Origin: Bosea vestrisii
Lineage (GTDB): Bacteria > Pseudomonadota > Alphaproteobacteria > Rhizobiales > Beijerinckiaceae
Direction: 5' to 3'
Length of the DNA: 64,000 nucleotides
NCBI RefSeq assembly: GCF_030144325.1
Contig: NZ_CP126307.1
Span: 1,054,001-1,118,000, forward strand
Shown: positions 8,539 through 16,553 of the stretch, in pieces
Position numbering within the stretch: the first letter of the stretch is position 1
How the letters are laid out: every line of letters starts with the position of its first letter
Made by a program: the position numbers and the translations under genes
The notes under the pieces: generated by a model
What the model saw: only the letters and a program-made list of their open reading frames with translations
The model's database searches: none
What the model was told of the DNA's origin: nothing

Positions 8539-9773
8539 CAGAGCAGCGCCAGTTGCTGCGGCTTTGGCGCCAGTTGCGCCTTCAGCCTGTCGCCGTCGAG
8601 CGCGGCGCCCGGCCGCCAGTCCGTGGTGACGATGAACTGCCTGAGCACGCGCAAAGAACGCACCAGCCGCCCGACATCCTCCAGCCTCAGACTCCGGAAC
8701 CGGCGCATGGCGAGGATGCGATCGACGCTGCGGGTACCAAGCCCCGGCACCCGCAGCAGCATCTCGCGGTCGGCGCGGTTGACATCGACCGGGAAGCGCC
8801 CGCGATGGCGCAAGGCCCAGGCGAGCTTGGGATCGACGGCAAGGTCGAGCATGCCGCCCGGCGCCGCATCGAGGATCTCGTCGACCTCGAAGCCGTAGAA
8901 GCGCGTCAGCCAGTCGGCCTGGTAGAGCCGGTGCTCGCGCATCAAGGGCGGCTCCGACAAAGGCAATTGCTTGGAGGAGTCGGGAATGGGGCTGAACGCG
9001 GAATAATAGACCCGGCGCAGGCCATAGGCGCCGTAGAGATGGGCACTGCGCTGCAGGATGGTCGCGTCGCTGGCTTCGTCGGCGCCGACGATCATCTGCG
9101 TGCTCTGCCCAGCCGGCGAGAAGGCCGGCGCCCGCTTCGAGCGCTCGCGTTCGGCGACAGATTCGTCGATCTTCAGCTTGAGGCCGCCCATCGCGCTGCG
9201 GATATCGAGCGGCTGCTTCTCGGGCGCGAAGCGCTTGAGCGAGGTCTCGCTCGGCAGTTCGACATTGATCGAGACCCGGTCGGCGAACAGCGCCGCGCGG
9301 TCGATCAAATCCTGGCTCGCGCTCGGGATCAGCTTGAGGTGGATATAGCCGCGGAAATCGTGATCGAGCCGCAGGGCCTCGGCGACGCGGACCAGCTCGC
9401 CCATGGTGTAGTCCGGCGAGCGGATGATGCCGGAGGAGAGAAACAGGCCCTCGATGTAGTTGCGCTTGTAGAAGTTCAGCGTCAGCGCGACGACCTCCTC
9501 GACCGAGAAGCGCGCCCGCCTAACATTGCTCGAACTGCGGTTGATGCAGAAGACGCAGTCATAGCTGCAGAAATTGGTCAAAAGGATCTTCAGCAGCGAG
9601 ATGCAGCGCCCGTCCGGCGCATAGGAGTGGCAGATGCCCGAGCTCGTGGTCGAGCCGACGCCTTTGCCGCCAACCGAATCGCGCTTGGTCGTGCCGGAGG
9701 AAGCGCAGGAGGCGTCATATTTCGCCGCATCGCTGAGGATCTCCAGCTTCTGGAGCGTCGTGAGCTGCGCCAA
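8538..9773 (-). CDS. Putative DNA modification/repair radical SAM protein with C-terminal helix-hairpin-helix
   Basis: The protein is about 411 residues. A radical SAM core carries the cluster motif C-x3-C-x2-C (CSYDCVFC, C75/C79/C82 counted from a GTG at 9791), preceded by the conserved KYDASCASSG segment. The C-terminal region has a helix-hairpin-helix DNA-binding motif (NRADREMLLRVPGLG...RILAMRR). The family is recognised as a radical SAM protein paired with the DUF4130/UdgX protein; its reaction is not known to me. TTG 9773 is chosen because GGAGG lies five bases upstream and homologues start close to KLEIL; ATG 9785 and GTG 9791 are in frame but sit against or inside the LexA box. Its stop overlaps the glycosylase start (TGATG), so the two are translationally coupled. 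Confidence 0.88.
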   Translation of the reverse strand: MAQLTTLQKLEILSDAAKYDASCASSGTTKRDSVGGKGVGSTTSSGICHSYAPDGRCISLLKILLTNFCSYDCVFCINRSSSNVRRARFSVEEVVALTLNFYKRNYIEGLFLSSGIIRSPDYTMGELVRVAEALRLDHDFRGYIHLKLIPSASQDLIDRAALFADRVSINVELPSETSLKRFAPEKQPLDIRSAMGGLKLKIDESVAERERSKRAPAFSPAGQSTQMIVGADEASDATILQRSAHLYGAYGLRRVYYSAFSPIPDSSKQLPLSEPPLMREHRLYQADWLTRFYGFEVDEILDAAPGGMLDLAVDPKLAWALRHRGRFPVDVNRADREMLLRVPGLGTRSVDRILAMRRFRSLRLEDVGRLVRSLRVLRQFIVTTDWRPGAALDGDRLKAQLAPKPQQLALL

Positions 9774-9785
9774 GCCAGCCTCCAT

Positions 9786-9800
9786 GTTCACTATATGTTC
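9786..9800. promoter_or_regulatory. Candidate LexA (SOS) box GTTC-N7-GTTC
   Basis: GTTC at 9786-9789 and GTTC at 9797-9800 are separated by exactly seven bases (ACTATAT), matching the LexA box of Alphaproteobacteria (a direct repeat, unlike the CTG-N10-CAG box of E. coli). It lies directly upstream of the radical SAM start and would block the promoter of the two-gene repair operon. A TATAAT hexamer abuts it at 9801-9806 on the + strand, so the divergent small gene at 9938 might also be affected. Confidence 0.75.
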
Positions 9801-9937
9801 TATAATGAGCCAAACGCGAGCCAGCCGCCAGAAGTTCCAGGGCGCGCGATCGTCGCACCCGTGAAACGCGAAGAACCGGAACCGGCCTTCCTCCGCCGCG
9901 TTCTCTGCCGAGGACCAATTCGGACGGGGGATGTCCC

Positions 9938-10120
9938 ATGTTTCGCATTCTGCTGGTGATCGCAGTCATCGCGATCGGCTATGACGCCATCGTCCATCAG
10001 GGCGCCTACACGCGCGACCTCTGGTACAAGGCGGTCGGCGCGACCGAGCGCGTCGTCGACGAGGCCAAGCGGGTCGGCGAGCGCAAGCCCGACGAGCCGC
10101 CGCGCTCGCAGACGAATTGA
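9938..10120 (+). CDS. Small single-span membrane protein, unknown function
   Basis: The 60-residue protein has one hydrophobic helix at the N terminus (MFRILLVIAVIAIGYDAIV), then a charged tail rich in Arg, Glu and Pro. A GGGGG run lies about eight bases before the ATG. It is divergent from the radical SAM/UdgX operon with a 147-base gap that holds the LexA box. I do not recognise the family. Codon use and composition look like the neighbouring genes. Confidence 0.6.
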   Translation: MFRILLVIAVIAIGYDAIVHQGAYTRDLWYKAVGATERVVDEAKRVGERKPDEPPRSQTN

Positions 10121-10126
10121 GCTTCG

Positions 10127-10221
10127 CCGTCATGCTCGCCCTTGTGGCGAGCATCCACGTCTTGAACACCGCCTTGCCCGAAGTAAGACGTGGATGGTCG
10201 GGACAAGCCCGACCATGACGG
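10127..10221. repeat. Palindromic repeat CCGTCATGCTCG...CGACCATGACGG
   Basis: The arms 10127-10163 and 10185-10221 are inverted copies with a few mismatches (CCGTCATGCTCGC... against ...GACCATGACGG, both with CATCCACGTCTT cores). The spacer is about 21 bases. It lies between two convergent genes. It shares the outer CGTCATGCTCG word with the element at 47561. Confidence 0.75.
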
Positions 10222-10233
10222 AAAGGGCAGTGT

Positions 10234-11679
10234 CTACGCCGCTTCCCTTGCCAGCGCCGCCCGCTCGACCTCTCCGGCTATCGCGTCGAGCAGCGCCGTC
10301 TCGTCGCCGGCAAGCCCCTCCATCGCCGCCATGCGGGCGAGCACGGTCGCGGCGACCTTCTCCTCCACCGTGTCCTCGGCATAGGTGTAGAAGATCGTCG
10401 CATGCTGGCCGTCGCGATGGCAGCGGCCCTCGATCTGCTGCAGCTGGATCGCGCTGTGGCGCAGATCATGGACGACGAGCGCCCGTTCGCGCTCGCCGCC
10501 GGGCATCTCAGCCTTATGCAGCGAGATCGACTCGGTCACGGTGAAGATGACGGCGTCGAGCTTGCCGGTCTGGAAGGCGATGCGCGTCGCCTCGTTGGCC
10601 TCGCCTGAGTACTCGCCGGTGATGGAACCCACGCGCCAGCCCTTGCCCGAGAGCTTCTCGACCAGCATCGCGCCGGTCTCCAGGAAAGCGACGGAGATCG
10701 CGACCTGCTCGTCATTTTCGAGCAGGTCCTGGCAGAACTCGGCCGTGCCGGCGGTGCGCAGCAGGCTCGCCTTCTGGCGGAAGCGCAGATCAGCGGCCCA
10801 GCCGGCGGGCTTGCGGGTCGAACCGCCGGCAAGACCGAGCTCGCGCCGGAACTCGCGCCAGGTCGCGTCGTAGAGCTTGCGCTCGGCAGCATCGAGCGCA
10901 ACCGGCGCAAGCTCGCGCTGAACCTCCGGCCAGCCGGCGATCTCCTCCGGCCGGCGCCTGAGCCCGATGGCATTGGCACCGCGATAGAGCAGGTCCGCCA
11001 TCACCTTCCGGTCGCTCTCGTTCGGCTCCCAGCTCCAGTTCTTCCAGCGCCCCTTGGCCCGGCCCATCTTCAGGCGTTTCATCAGTGCCCGGAAGCCGTC
11101 GAGATCGGCGCCGGGCGCGCCCGTCGCATCGCTGAGCAATCTCGCGAGATAGGACAGTTCATGCGGTGCCTGCCCGGCCGTCGCGCTCATATAGATCGTG
11201 AACTCAGCCGCCGCGGCCATCTGCCGGCAGACCAGCCCCTGCTGCGAGTTCGGGTTGCGGATGCGGTGGGCCTCGTCGATCACGACCAGCGGCCAGACCC
11301 GCTTCGGCGTGCCGTGCTTGGCGAGCTCGTTGTTCTTCGCCCGGGTCGAGCGCTTGCTGCTGGCCGGCGGCGGCGCGAGCAGCGACTTGGTCCGCTCGAA
11401 ATTCATCAAGGTCAACTTTTTCGCCGGCAAGCCGGCATGGGCGATGGTACGCCGCCATTGCGGGATCGCGCCTTTCGGGCAGATCACCAGAACTTCCTGC
11501 TCCGGCATCGCCGAGATCGCGAGCCAGGCCGAGAGCGTCTTGCCGAGCCCGGTCAGGTCGCCAAGCAGGAAGCCGGGCTTGCCGGCAGCACGCGCCGCCA
11601 GGATCGCATCGCGTGCCACGAGCTGGTGCGGATGCGGCACCATGATCTCGGGCGCAGCGACCTTCATTGGAACGCTCAT
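10234..11679 (-). CDS. SNF2-like superfamily 2 helicase/ATPase
   Basis: The protein has 481 residues. It shows Walker A-like GDLTGLGKT (~40-48), motif Ia ICPKGAIPQW, Walker B DEAH (135-138) followed by RIRNPNS, motif III SAT (165-167), and in the second RecA-like domain the motif VI QIEGRCHRDGQ. The motif VI HRDGQ and the compact size point to a SNF2/SMARCAL1-like or phage-type ATPase rather than a processive RecQ or UvrD helicase. No extra DNA-binding domain is visible, so partners or substrates are unknown. The ATG at 11679 overlaps the stop of the upstream LysR gene as ATGA. A longer open frame runs upstream inside the LysR gene but is only its shadow. Confidence 0.85.
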   Translation of the reverse strand: MSVPMKVAAPEIMVPHPHQLVARDAILAARAAGKPGFLLGDLTGLGKTLSAWLAISAMPEQEVLVICPKGAIPQWRRTIAHAGLPAKKLTLMNFERTKSLLAPPPASSKRSTRAKNNELAKHGTPKRVWPLVVIDEAHRIRNPNSQQGLVCRQMAAAAEFTIYMSATAGQAPHELSYLARLLSDATGAPGADLDGFRALMKRLKMGRAKGRWKNWSWEPNESDRKVMADLLYRGANAIGLRRRPEEIAGWPEVQRELAPVALDAAERKLYDATWREFRRELGLAGGSTRKPAGWAADLRFRQKASLLRTAGTAEFCQDLLENDEQVAISVAFLETGAMLVEKLSGKGWRVGSITGEYSGEANEATRIAFQTGKLDAVIFTVTESISLHKAEMPGGERERALVVHDLRHSAIQLQQIEGRCHRDGQHATIFYTYAEDTVEEKVAATVLARMAAMEGLAGDETALLDAIAGEVERAALAREAA

Positions 11680-12626
11680 GCCTGCCGGACCTCGGACGCC
11701 GCGGCCGGCTCGGTCGCCATCGCCGCCAGCACATCGGCGCGCTGCAATTCCTCGATCAGCACGCCGAGGAAATTGGTCACCACCTTGGGCAGCGCCCGGC
11801 CCGACATGGTCTGGATCTGCAGGCTGCGCGGCGGCAGGTCGCCATCTCTCAACGGCAGCGCCACGACCGAGCCGTCGCGGATCGAGGCGCCGAAGGTGAT
11901 CGAGCTTGCGAACATCACCGCGCCGCCGAGTTTGCAGAAATGGCGCAGGCTCGCGACATTGGTCGAGGTCAGGACGGCGTCGACGGTCAGCCCGCGCGCC
12001 GAGAAATAGATGTCGACGATCTTGCGCACCGTCGCCTCGGTGTCGAGCACCCCGACCGGATGGACGAAGATGTCCTCGATCCTGATCGATTCCTTTGCCG
12101 CCAGCGGGTGGTGCGGCGCGACGAAGGCGTAGGTCCGTGCCGCGCATTGCCAGTTGATGGTGACACCGCGCTCCTGCTGCAGCACGAAGGTCAGCCCGAG
12201 ATCGATCGTGCCGGTGCGGACATGCTCGGTGACGACCTGCGGCGACATCACCTTGACGTCGAAGGCGACGTCCGGATGCTCCTCGCGGAAGGCATAGATC
12301 ACCTCGGGGATGAAGCTCACCGCGAAGCCCTCGGTAACGCCGAGCCTGATCAGGCCCTTGCTGGCGCCGCGCAATTCGCGGATCTCGCTGACGACCTGCT
12401 CGCTCTCCAGCTCAAGCCGCTGGGCATAGGCCGCCAGCGTCTGACCCGCCTGGGTCAGGATCATGCCATGCGAGCGCCGCTCGAACAGGGCGGCGTCCAG
12501 TTCCTTCTCGAGATTGGCGATCTGGCGGCTGACCGCCGAGGCCGCGACGCGCAGGCGCTGCGCCGCGGCGCTGACCGAGCCGGTCCGCACTACCGACAGG
12601 AAATACCGCAAGGCCGGGGTCTGCAT
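11676..12626 (-). CDS. LysR-family transcriptional regulator
   Basis: The 316 residues begin with a LysR winged helix-turn-helix (MQTPALRYFLSVVRTGSVSAAAQRL...SAVSRQIANLEKELDAALFERR) and continue with a periplasmic-binding-like effector domain. It is divergent from the peptide-type ABC substrate-binding gene, with 159 bases between them, which makes that transporter its most likely target. Oddly, its 3' end overlaps the helicase start by four bases, so regulator and helicase should be co-translated. Nothing in the sequence explains why. Confidence 0.9.
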   Translation of the reverse strand: MQTPALRYFLSVVRTGSVSAAAQRLRVAASAVSRQIANLEKELDAALFERRSHGMILTQAGQTLAAYAQRLELESEQVVSEIRELRGASKGLIRLGVTEGFAVSFIPEVIYAFREEHPDVAFDVKVMSPQVVTEHVRTGTIDLGLTFVLQQERGVTINWQCAARTYAFVAPHHPLAAKESIRIEDIFVHPVGVLDTEATVRKIVDIYFSARGLTVDAVLTSTNVASLRHFCKLGGAVMFASSITFGASIRDGSVVALPLRDGDLPPRSLQIQTMSGRALPKVVTNFLGVLIEELQRADVLAAMATEPAAASEVRQA

Positions 12627-12691
12627 GAGCGTGCAGTAGCCGCCCCTTGCCGTCTCGGCAACGATCCTTTCGATTCATTCTTATGGCGGCA

Positions 12692-12743
12692 AGCACGAAG
12701 CTGTGCAGAGTTTGTGTCGTCGGCGTGACGGTGGCTTCGTGCT
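12692..12743. promoter_or_regulatory. Inverted repeat in the LysR / ABC transporter intergenic region
   Basis: AGCACGAAGC at 12692-12701 and its exact reverse complement GCTTCGTGCT at 12734-12743 flank 32 bases in the 159-base gap between divergent genes. Spaced arms like these could be two regulator sites or a leader hairpin of the transporter mRNA. The arms do not show a clear T-N11-A LysR site. Confidence 0.35.
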
Positions 12744-12785
12744 GCCCGCCGAACGAGACAAGCGACAACGCTGCGAGGGGAAAAC

Positions 12786-14312
12786 ATGCGCTTCTTCGAC
12801 AAGGCCTCAACGGCCCTGGCCGCTACCATTTTGGCTGCGACCGCTCTTGCGACGCCAGCCTTGGCCCAGAAGGCGGCCAACACCGTCCGCTTCGCCTATG
12901 ATCAGGCGCCGGAAAGCGTCGATCCGTTCTTCAACAATGTCCGCATCGGCGTGATCATCGGCGCCAATGTCTGGGACACGCTCATCTACCGCGATCCGGC
13001 CACCAACGAGTACAAGGGCCAGCTCGCCAAGAGCTGGAAGCAGGTCGACGACAAGACCATCGAGTTCGAGCTGCGCCAGGGCGTGAAGTTCCACAATGGC
13101 GAGGAGTTCGACGCCGACGACGTCGTCTACACGCTGAACTTCATCTCCAAGACCGAGAACAAGGTCGTCACCCAGGGCAACGTCAACTGGATCGCCAAGG
13201 CCGAGAAGCTCGACAAGTACAAGGTCCGGCTCACGACCAAGGAGATCTTCCCGGCCGCGATCGAGTATCTCGCCGGCCCGGTCGTGATCCACCCGAACGA
13301 GTATTACGAGAAGGTCGGGCCCAAGGGCCAGAACGAGAAGCCAGTCGGCTCCGGCCCCTACAAGGTCACGAACTACGTCCCGGGCAAGTCGATCTCGCTC
13401 GAGCTGAACAAGGACTATTTCAAGGATTCGCCGAAGCCGCAGCCCAAGGTCGGCAAGTTCGAGATCCGCTTCATCCCCGATCGCCAGACCCAGATGGCCG
13501 AGATGCTCTCGGGCGGCGCCGACCTGATCATGCACGTTCCGAAGGACCAGGCCGACCAGTTGCAGACGGTCCCGACGCTGCAGGTCGTCTCCGGCGAGAC
13601 CATGCGCATCGTCTTCATGCAGATGAACATCCAGGATGGCACGCCCGCTCCCGCCCTCAAGGACGAGCGCGTCCGCAAGGCGATCATCCACGCCATCGAC
13701 CGCGAGGCGATGGTCAAGAACATCGTCGGCACTGGCTCGCGCGTCATCAACACGATCTGCTTCCCCTCGCAGTTCGGCTGCACCGACGAGGGCGCGGCGC
13801 GCTACGCTTACGACCCGGCCAAGGCCAAGGCGCTGCTGGCTGAAGCCGGCCATCCCAGCCTGACCATGGACATCGTCGCTTATCGCGAGCGCAACCAGAC
13901 CGAGGCGCTGATCGGCTATCTCCAGGCCGTCGGCATCAAGACCAATCTGCGCTTCCTGCAATACGCCGCGATGCGCGAGCAGATCGCCACCAACAAGGCG
14001 ATGCTGACGCACCAGACCTGGGGCTCGTTCTCGGTCAATGACGTCTCGGCCGCGACGCCGAACTACTTCGCCTTCCGCAGCGAGGACATCACCCGCGACG
14101 CCGCCGTGCGCGACCTGCTGGAGAAGGGCAACAACTCGGTCGATCCGGCAGTGCGCAAGGAGGCCTACAAGGCCGGCCTGAAGATCATCGCCGACAAGGC
14201 CTATGCCGTGCCGCTCTATTCGCTGCCGGTCTACTACGTCGCCAACAAGGACCTGAACTTCAAGGCCTATCCGGACGAGCTCGTCCGCTTCTGGGAGATG
14301 GGCTGGAAGTGA
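12786..14312 (+). CDS. ABC transporter substrate-binding protein, peptide/opine type (SBP_bac_5)
   Basis: The 508-residue precursor has a Sec signal peptide ending near ALATPALAQ. The mature part shows the family pattern: DPFFNN near the start, WDTLIYRDPATNEYKGQLAKSWKQVDDKTIEFELRQ-like segments, VKFHNGEEF, and the C-terminal domain with AIDREAMV. It should bind a peptide, opine or nickel-like ligand in the periplasm and deliver it to the two permeases that follow. The start is supported by GAGGGG eight bases upstream. A palindromic repeat separates it from the first permease gene. Divergent LysR lies upstream. Confidence 0.92.
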   Translation: MRFFDKASTALAATILAATALATPALAQKAANTVRFAYDQAPESVDPFFNNVRIGVIIGANVWDTLIYRDPATNEYKGQLAKSWKQVDDKTIEFELRQGVKFHNGEEFDADDVVYTLNFISKTENKVVTQGNVNWIAKAEKLDKYKVRLTTKEIFPAAIEYLAGPVVIHPNEYYEKVGPKGQNEKPVGSGPYKVTNYVPGKSISLELNKDYFKDSPKPQPKVGKFEIRFIPDRQTQMAEMLSGGADLIMHVPKDQADQLQTVPTLQVVSGETMRIVFMQMNIQDGTPAPALKDERVRKAIIHAIDREAMVKNIVGTGSRVINTICFPSQFGCTDEGAARYAYDPAKAKALLAEAGHPSLTMDIVAYRERNQTEALIGYLQAVGIKTNLRFLQYAAMREQIATNKAMLTHQTWGSFSVNDVSAATPNYFAFRSEDITRDAAVRDLLEKGNNSVDPAVRKEAYKAGLKIIADKAYAVPLYSLPVYYVANKDLNFKAYPDELVRFWEMGWK

Positions 14313-14320
14313 CGCAGAGG

Positions 14321-14488
14321 CGCGTTCCCCTCCCCCTCGTGGGGAGGGGCTAGGGGTGGGGGCGGAAAGCCAGGATGCGACATTCGCTTGTCGTACTAAA
14401 GCCGAAGCCCGCCGCCCGAGCGTTCGACCGCTCACCCAGTCACTCGCCCCCACCCCTGCCCCCTCCCCACAAGGGGGAGGGGTTCGCG
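14321..14488. repeat. Palindromic repeat with CCCCTCCCC/GGGGAGGGG arms inside the transporter operon
   Basis: CGCGTTCCCCTCCCCCTCGTGGGGAGGGG... (from 14321) pairs with the segment ending in CAAGGGGGAGGGGTTCGCG at 14488. It resembles the element at 81-240 in style. Located between the substrate-binding gene and the permease, it could act as an mRNA stabiliser or partial terminator that lets the binding protein be made in excess. Confidence 0.7.
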
Positions 14489-14508
14489 TCGCGGTTCCTC
14501 GCTCGACA

Positions 14509-15474
14509 ATGGGATCGCTGGAAACTCTGCATCATGACCAGCCCCGGACGCACCTTGTGTTAGGCTTCATCGTCAAACGGCTCGGCCTGGCGCTGCTCGT
14601 CGCGCTCGCGGTCTCGGCCATCGCCTTCTTCCTGCTGCGCCTGTCCGGCGACATCGCGGTCGCGATCGCCGGCGAGGGCGCGCAGCAGGCCGATCTCGAC
14701 GTCATCCGCAAGACCTACGGGCTCGACCGGCCGCTCGTCGTCCAGTATCTCGACTGGCTGCTGAAGACGCTCTCTGGCGATTTCGGCACCTCGATCTATT
14801 TCAAGACCGACGTCGCCACGCTGGTCTTCGCCAAGCTGCCGGTGACGCTGATCCTCGGTGTCTCATCGCTCGCCTTCGCGCTGGCGATCTCGATCCCGCT
14901 CGGCGTGCTCGCCGCGATCTATTCCAACAGCTGGATCGATCGGCTGGCCCTCGCCATCGCCGTCTTCGGCCAGGCGATGCCGAACTTCTTCTTCGCGCTG
15001 ATCCTGGTGATGCTGTTCTCGATCACCCTGCGCTGGCTGCCGGTCTCCGGCTCAGGCAGCTGGCTGCACTACGTCATGCCGACGATCGCGCTCGGCTACT
15101 ATACGGCGCCGGCCTTCATGCGATTGATCCGCGCCGGCATGATCGAGGTGCTCTCGGCCGATTATATCCGCACCGCCCGCGCCAAGGGCCTCTCTCCCTA
15201 TGCCGTCGTCATCACCCATGCGCTGCGCAACGCCGCCGTGCCGGTCGTGGCGCTGACGGCTGTGCAGCTCGGCTTCCTGCTAGGCGGCTCGGTGGTGATC
15301 GAGACGATCTTCGCGCTCGATGGGCTCGGCTACCTCGCCTATCAGAGCATCACCTACAAGGATTTCCCGGTCATGCAGGTCATCGTCCTGCTGCTCTCGG
15401 TCGTCTACGTCCTGCTGACGCTGCTGGCCGACATCGCCAATGCCTGGCTCGATCCGCGCATCCGGGTATCCTGA
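14509..15474 (+). CDS. ABC transporter permease, DppB/OppB type
   Basis: Inner-membrane permease of about 320 residues with six helices. The cytoplasmic loop that contacts the ATPase is visible (EVLSADYIRTARAKGLSP, the EAA motif). The N terminus shows KRLGLALLVALAVSAIAFFLLRLSGD as in DppB. The start is uncertain: ATG 14509 is the first after the repeat, and GTG 14557 (VLGFIVKRL) matches the family N terminus better. A short out-of-frame ATG at 14534 reads MTSPGRTLC and stops; one extra T there would join it to the permease. The DppC-type gene starts two bases after the stop. Confidence 0.88.
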   Translation: MGSLETLHHDQPRTHLVLGFIVKRLGLALLVALAVSAIAFFLLRLSGDIAVAIAGEGAQQADLDVIRKTYGLDRPLVVQYLDWLLKTLSGDFGTSIYFKTDVATLVFAKLPVTLILGVSSLAFALAISIPLGVLAAIYSNSWIDRLALAIAVFGQAMPNFFFALILVMLFSITLRWLPVSGSGSWLHYVMPTIALGYYTAPAFMRLIRAGMIEVLSADYIRTARAKGLSPYAVVITHALRNAAVPVVALTAVQLGFLLGGSVVIETIFALDGLGYLAYQSITYKDFPVMQVIVLLLSVVYVLLTLLADIANAWLDPRIRVS

Positions 15475-15475
15475 C

Positions 15476-16372
15476 ATGAGCGACGCGACCTCCCTCCCCC
15501 TAGCTGCGAGCGACGTCACCGGTGGGCGCCGCCTGCTGCGTCGGGCGCTGGCCCAGAAATCCTTCCTGTTCGGCTTCGGGCTGCTGCTGCTGTTCGTGGT
15601 GCTCGCTCTGCTCGCCCCGCTGCTGGTACCGCACGATCCCTATCTGCAGAACCTGACGGCGCGGAATGTCCCGCCGTTCTGGTACGACAAGGGCAACTGG
15701 CTCCACCCGCTCGGCACCGACCCGCTCGGGCGTGACTATCTCTCGCGCCTGCTCTACGGCGCCCGCATCTCGCTGATCATCGGCATCAGCGTCGTCGCCA
15801 TCGCCGGACTGATCGGCACGACCATGGGCCTGCTCGCCGGCTATTTCGGTGGTCGCATCGACATGGCCGTGACCTTCATGGTGACGACGCGCCTCGCCAT
15901 GCCGGTGATCCTGGTGGCGCTCGCCGTCGTCGCCATCATCGGCTCCTCGCTCTGGATCGTCATCCTGGTGCTCGGCCTGCTGAAATGGGACCGCTTCGCC
16001 GTGGTGATGCGCAGCGCGACGCAGCAGGTCCGCTCGCTCGACTACATCACGGCGGCGCAGGCCTCCGGCGCGAGCACGACGCGCATCATCCTGCGCGAGG
16101 TCCTGCCCAACATCGCCCCACATCTGATCGTGGTGGCGACGTTGGAAGCGGCGAGCGCCATCCTTCTCGAAGCCGCCCTCTCCTTCCTCGGCCTCGGGGT
16201 ACAGCCGCCGCTGCCGTCCTGGGGCCTGATGGTCTCGGAAGCCAAGGCCTACATGTTCTTCTCATTCTGGCTGATCGCTTTGCCCGGCACGGCGCTCGCC
16301 TTGCTGATCTTCGCGATTAACCTCGCCGGCGACGGTCTGCGCGACGTGATCTCGCCCGAAAAGCGCAACTGA
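15476..16372 (+). CDS. ABC transporter permease, DppC/OppC type
   Basis: A 298-residue permease with an N-terminal cytoplasmic segment, a first helix (SFLFGFGLLLLFVVLALLAPLL), the periplasmic PHDPYLQ region, the GTDPLGRDYLSRLLYGARISL motif typical of DppC, and the EAA loop (DYITAAQASGASTTRIILREVLPN). It pairs with the upstream DppB-type permease. No ATP-binding (DppD/DppF) genes follow; the next gene is an M20 peptidase, so the ATPases must be encoded elsewhere or be shared. ATG 15476 lies one base after the previous stop. Confidence 0.92.
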   Translation: MSDATSLPLAASDVTGGRRLLRRALAQKSFLFGFGLLLLFVVLALLAPLLVPHDPYLQNLTARNVPPFWYDKGNWLHPLGTDPLGRDYLSRLLYGARISLIIGISVVAIAGLIGTTMGLLAGYFGGRIDMAVTFMVTTRLAMPVILVALAVVAIIGSSLWIVILVLGLLKWDRFAVVMRSATQQVRSLDYITAAQASGASTTRIILREVLPNIAPHLIVVATLEAASAILLEAALSFLGLGVQPPLPSWGLMVSEAKAYMFFSFWLIALPGTALALLIFAINLAGDGLRDVISPEKRN

Positions 16373-16396
16373 TGCACTCCGGCCGGCTCTTACCCA

Positions 16397-16516
16397 CAGC
16401 CCTCATCCTGAGGAGCCGCGCAGCGGCGTCTCGAAGGATGCTCCAGGAGGTTCCGGAACCTCCTGGAGCATCCTTCGAGACGCGATCCTACAGATTGCTC
16501 CTCAGGATGAGGGCTG
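16397..16516. repeat. Long near-perfect palindrome CAGCCCTCATCCTGAGGAG...
   Basis: The outer arms CAGCCCTCATCCTGAGGAG (from 16397) and CTCCTCAGGATGAGGGCTG (to 16516) enclose the inner inverted words GTCTCGAAGGATGCTCCAGGAGG and its complement. The motif CATCCTGAGGAG with CGTCTCGAAGGATG is a familiar dispersed repeat of Hyphomicrobiales. It sits in the gap before the peptidase gene. Confidence 0.8.
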
Positions 16517-16553
16517 AGAGTCAGGCTACTCGAATCCAGATGGAGAACACCCC

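Noticed and set aside
8043..9959. A 638-codon + strand frame opposite the radical SAM and UdgX genes
   Set aside because: Both minus-strand genes carry catalytic motifs and a coupled TGATG junction; the + frame has neither motifs nor a ribosome binding site.
12807..14453. A 548-codon minus-strand frame opposite the peptide-binding protein
   Set aside because: The + strand gene has a signal peptide and family motifs; the antisense product is a Leu/Val/Asp-rich shadow.
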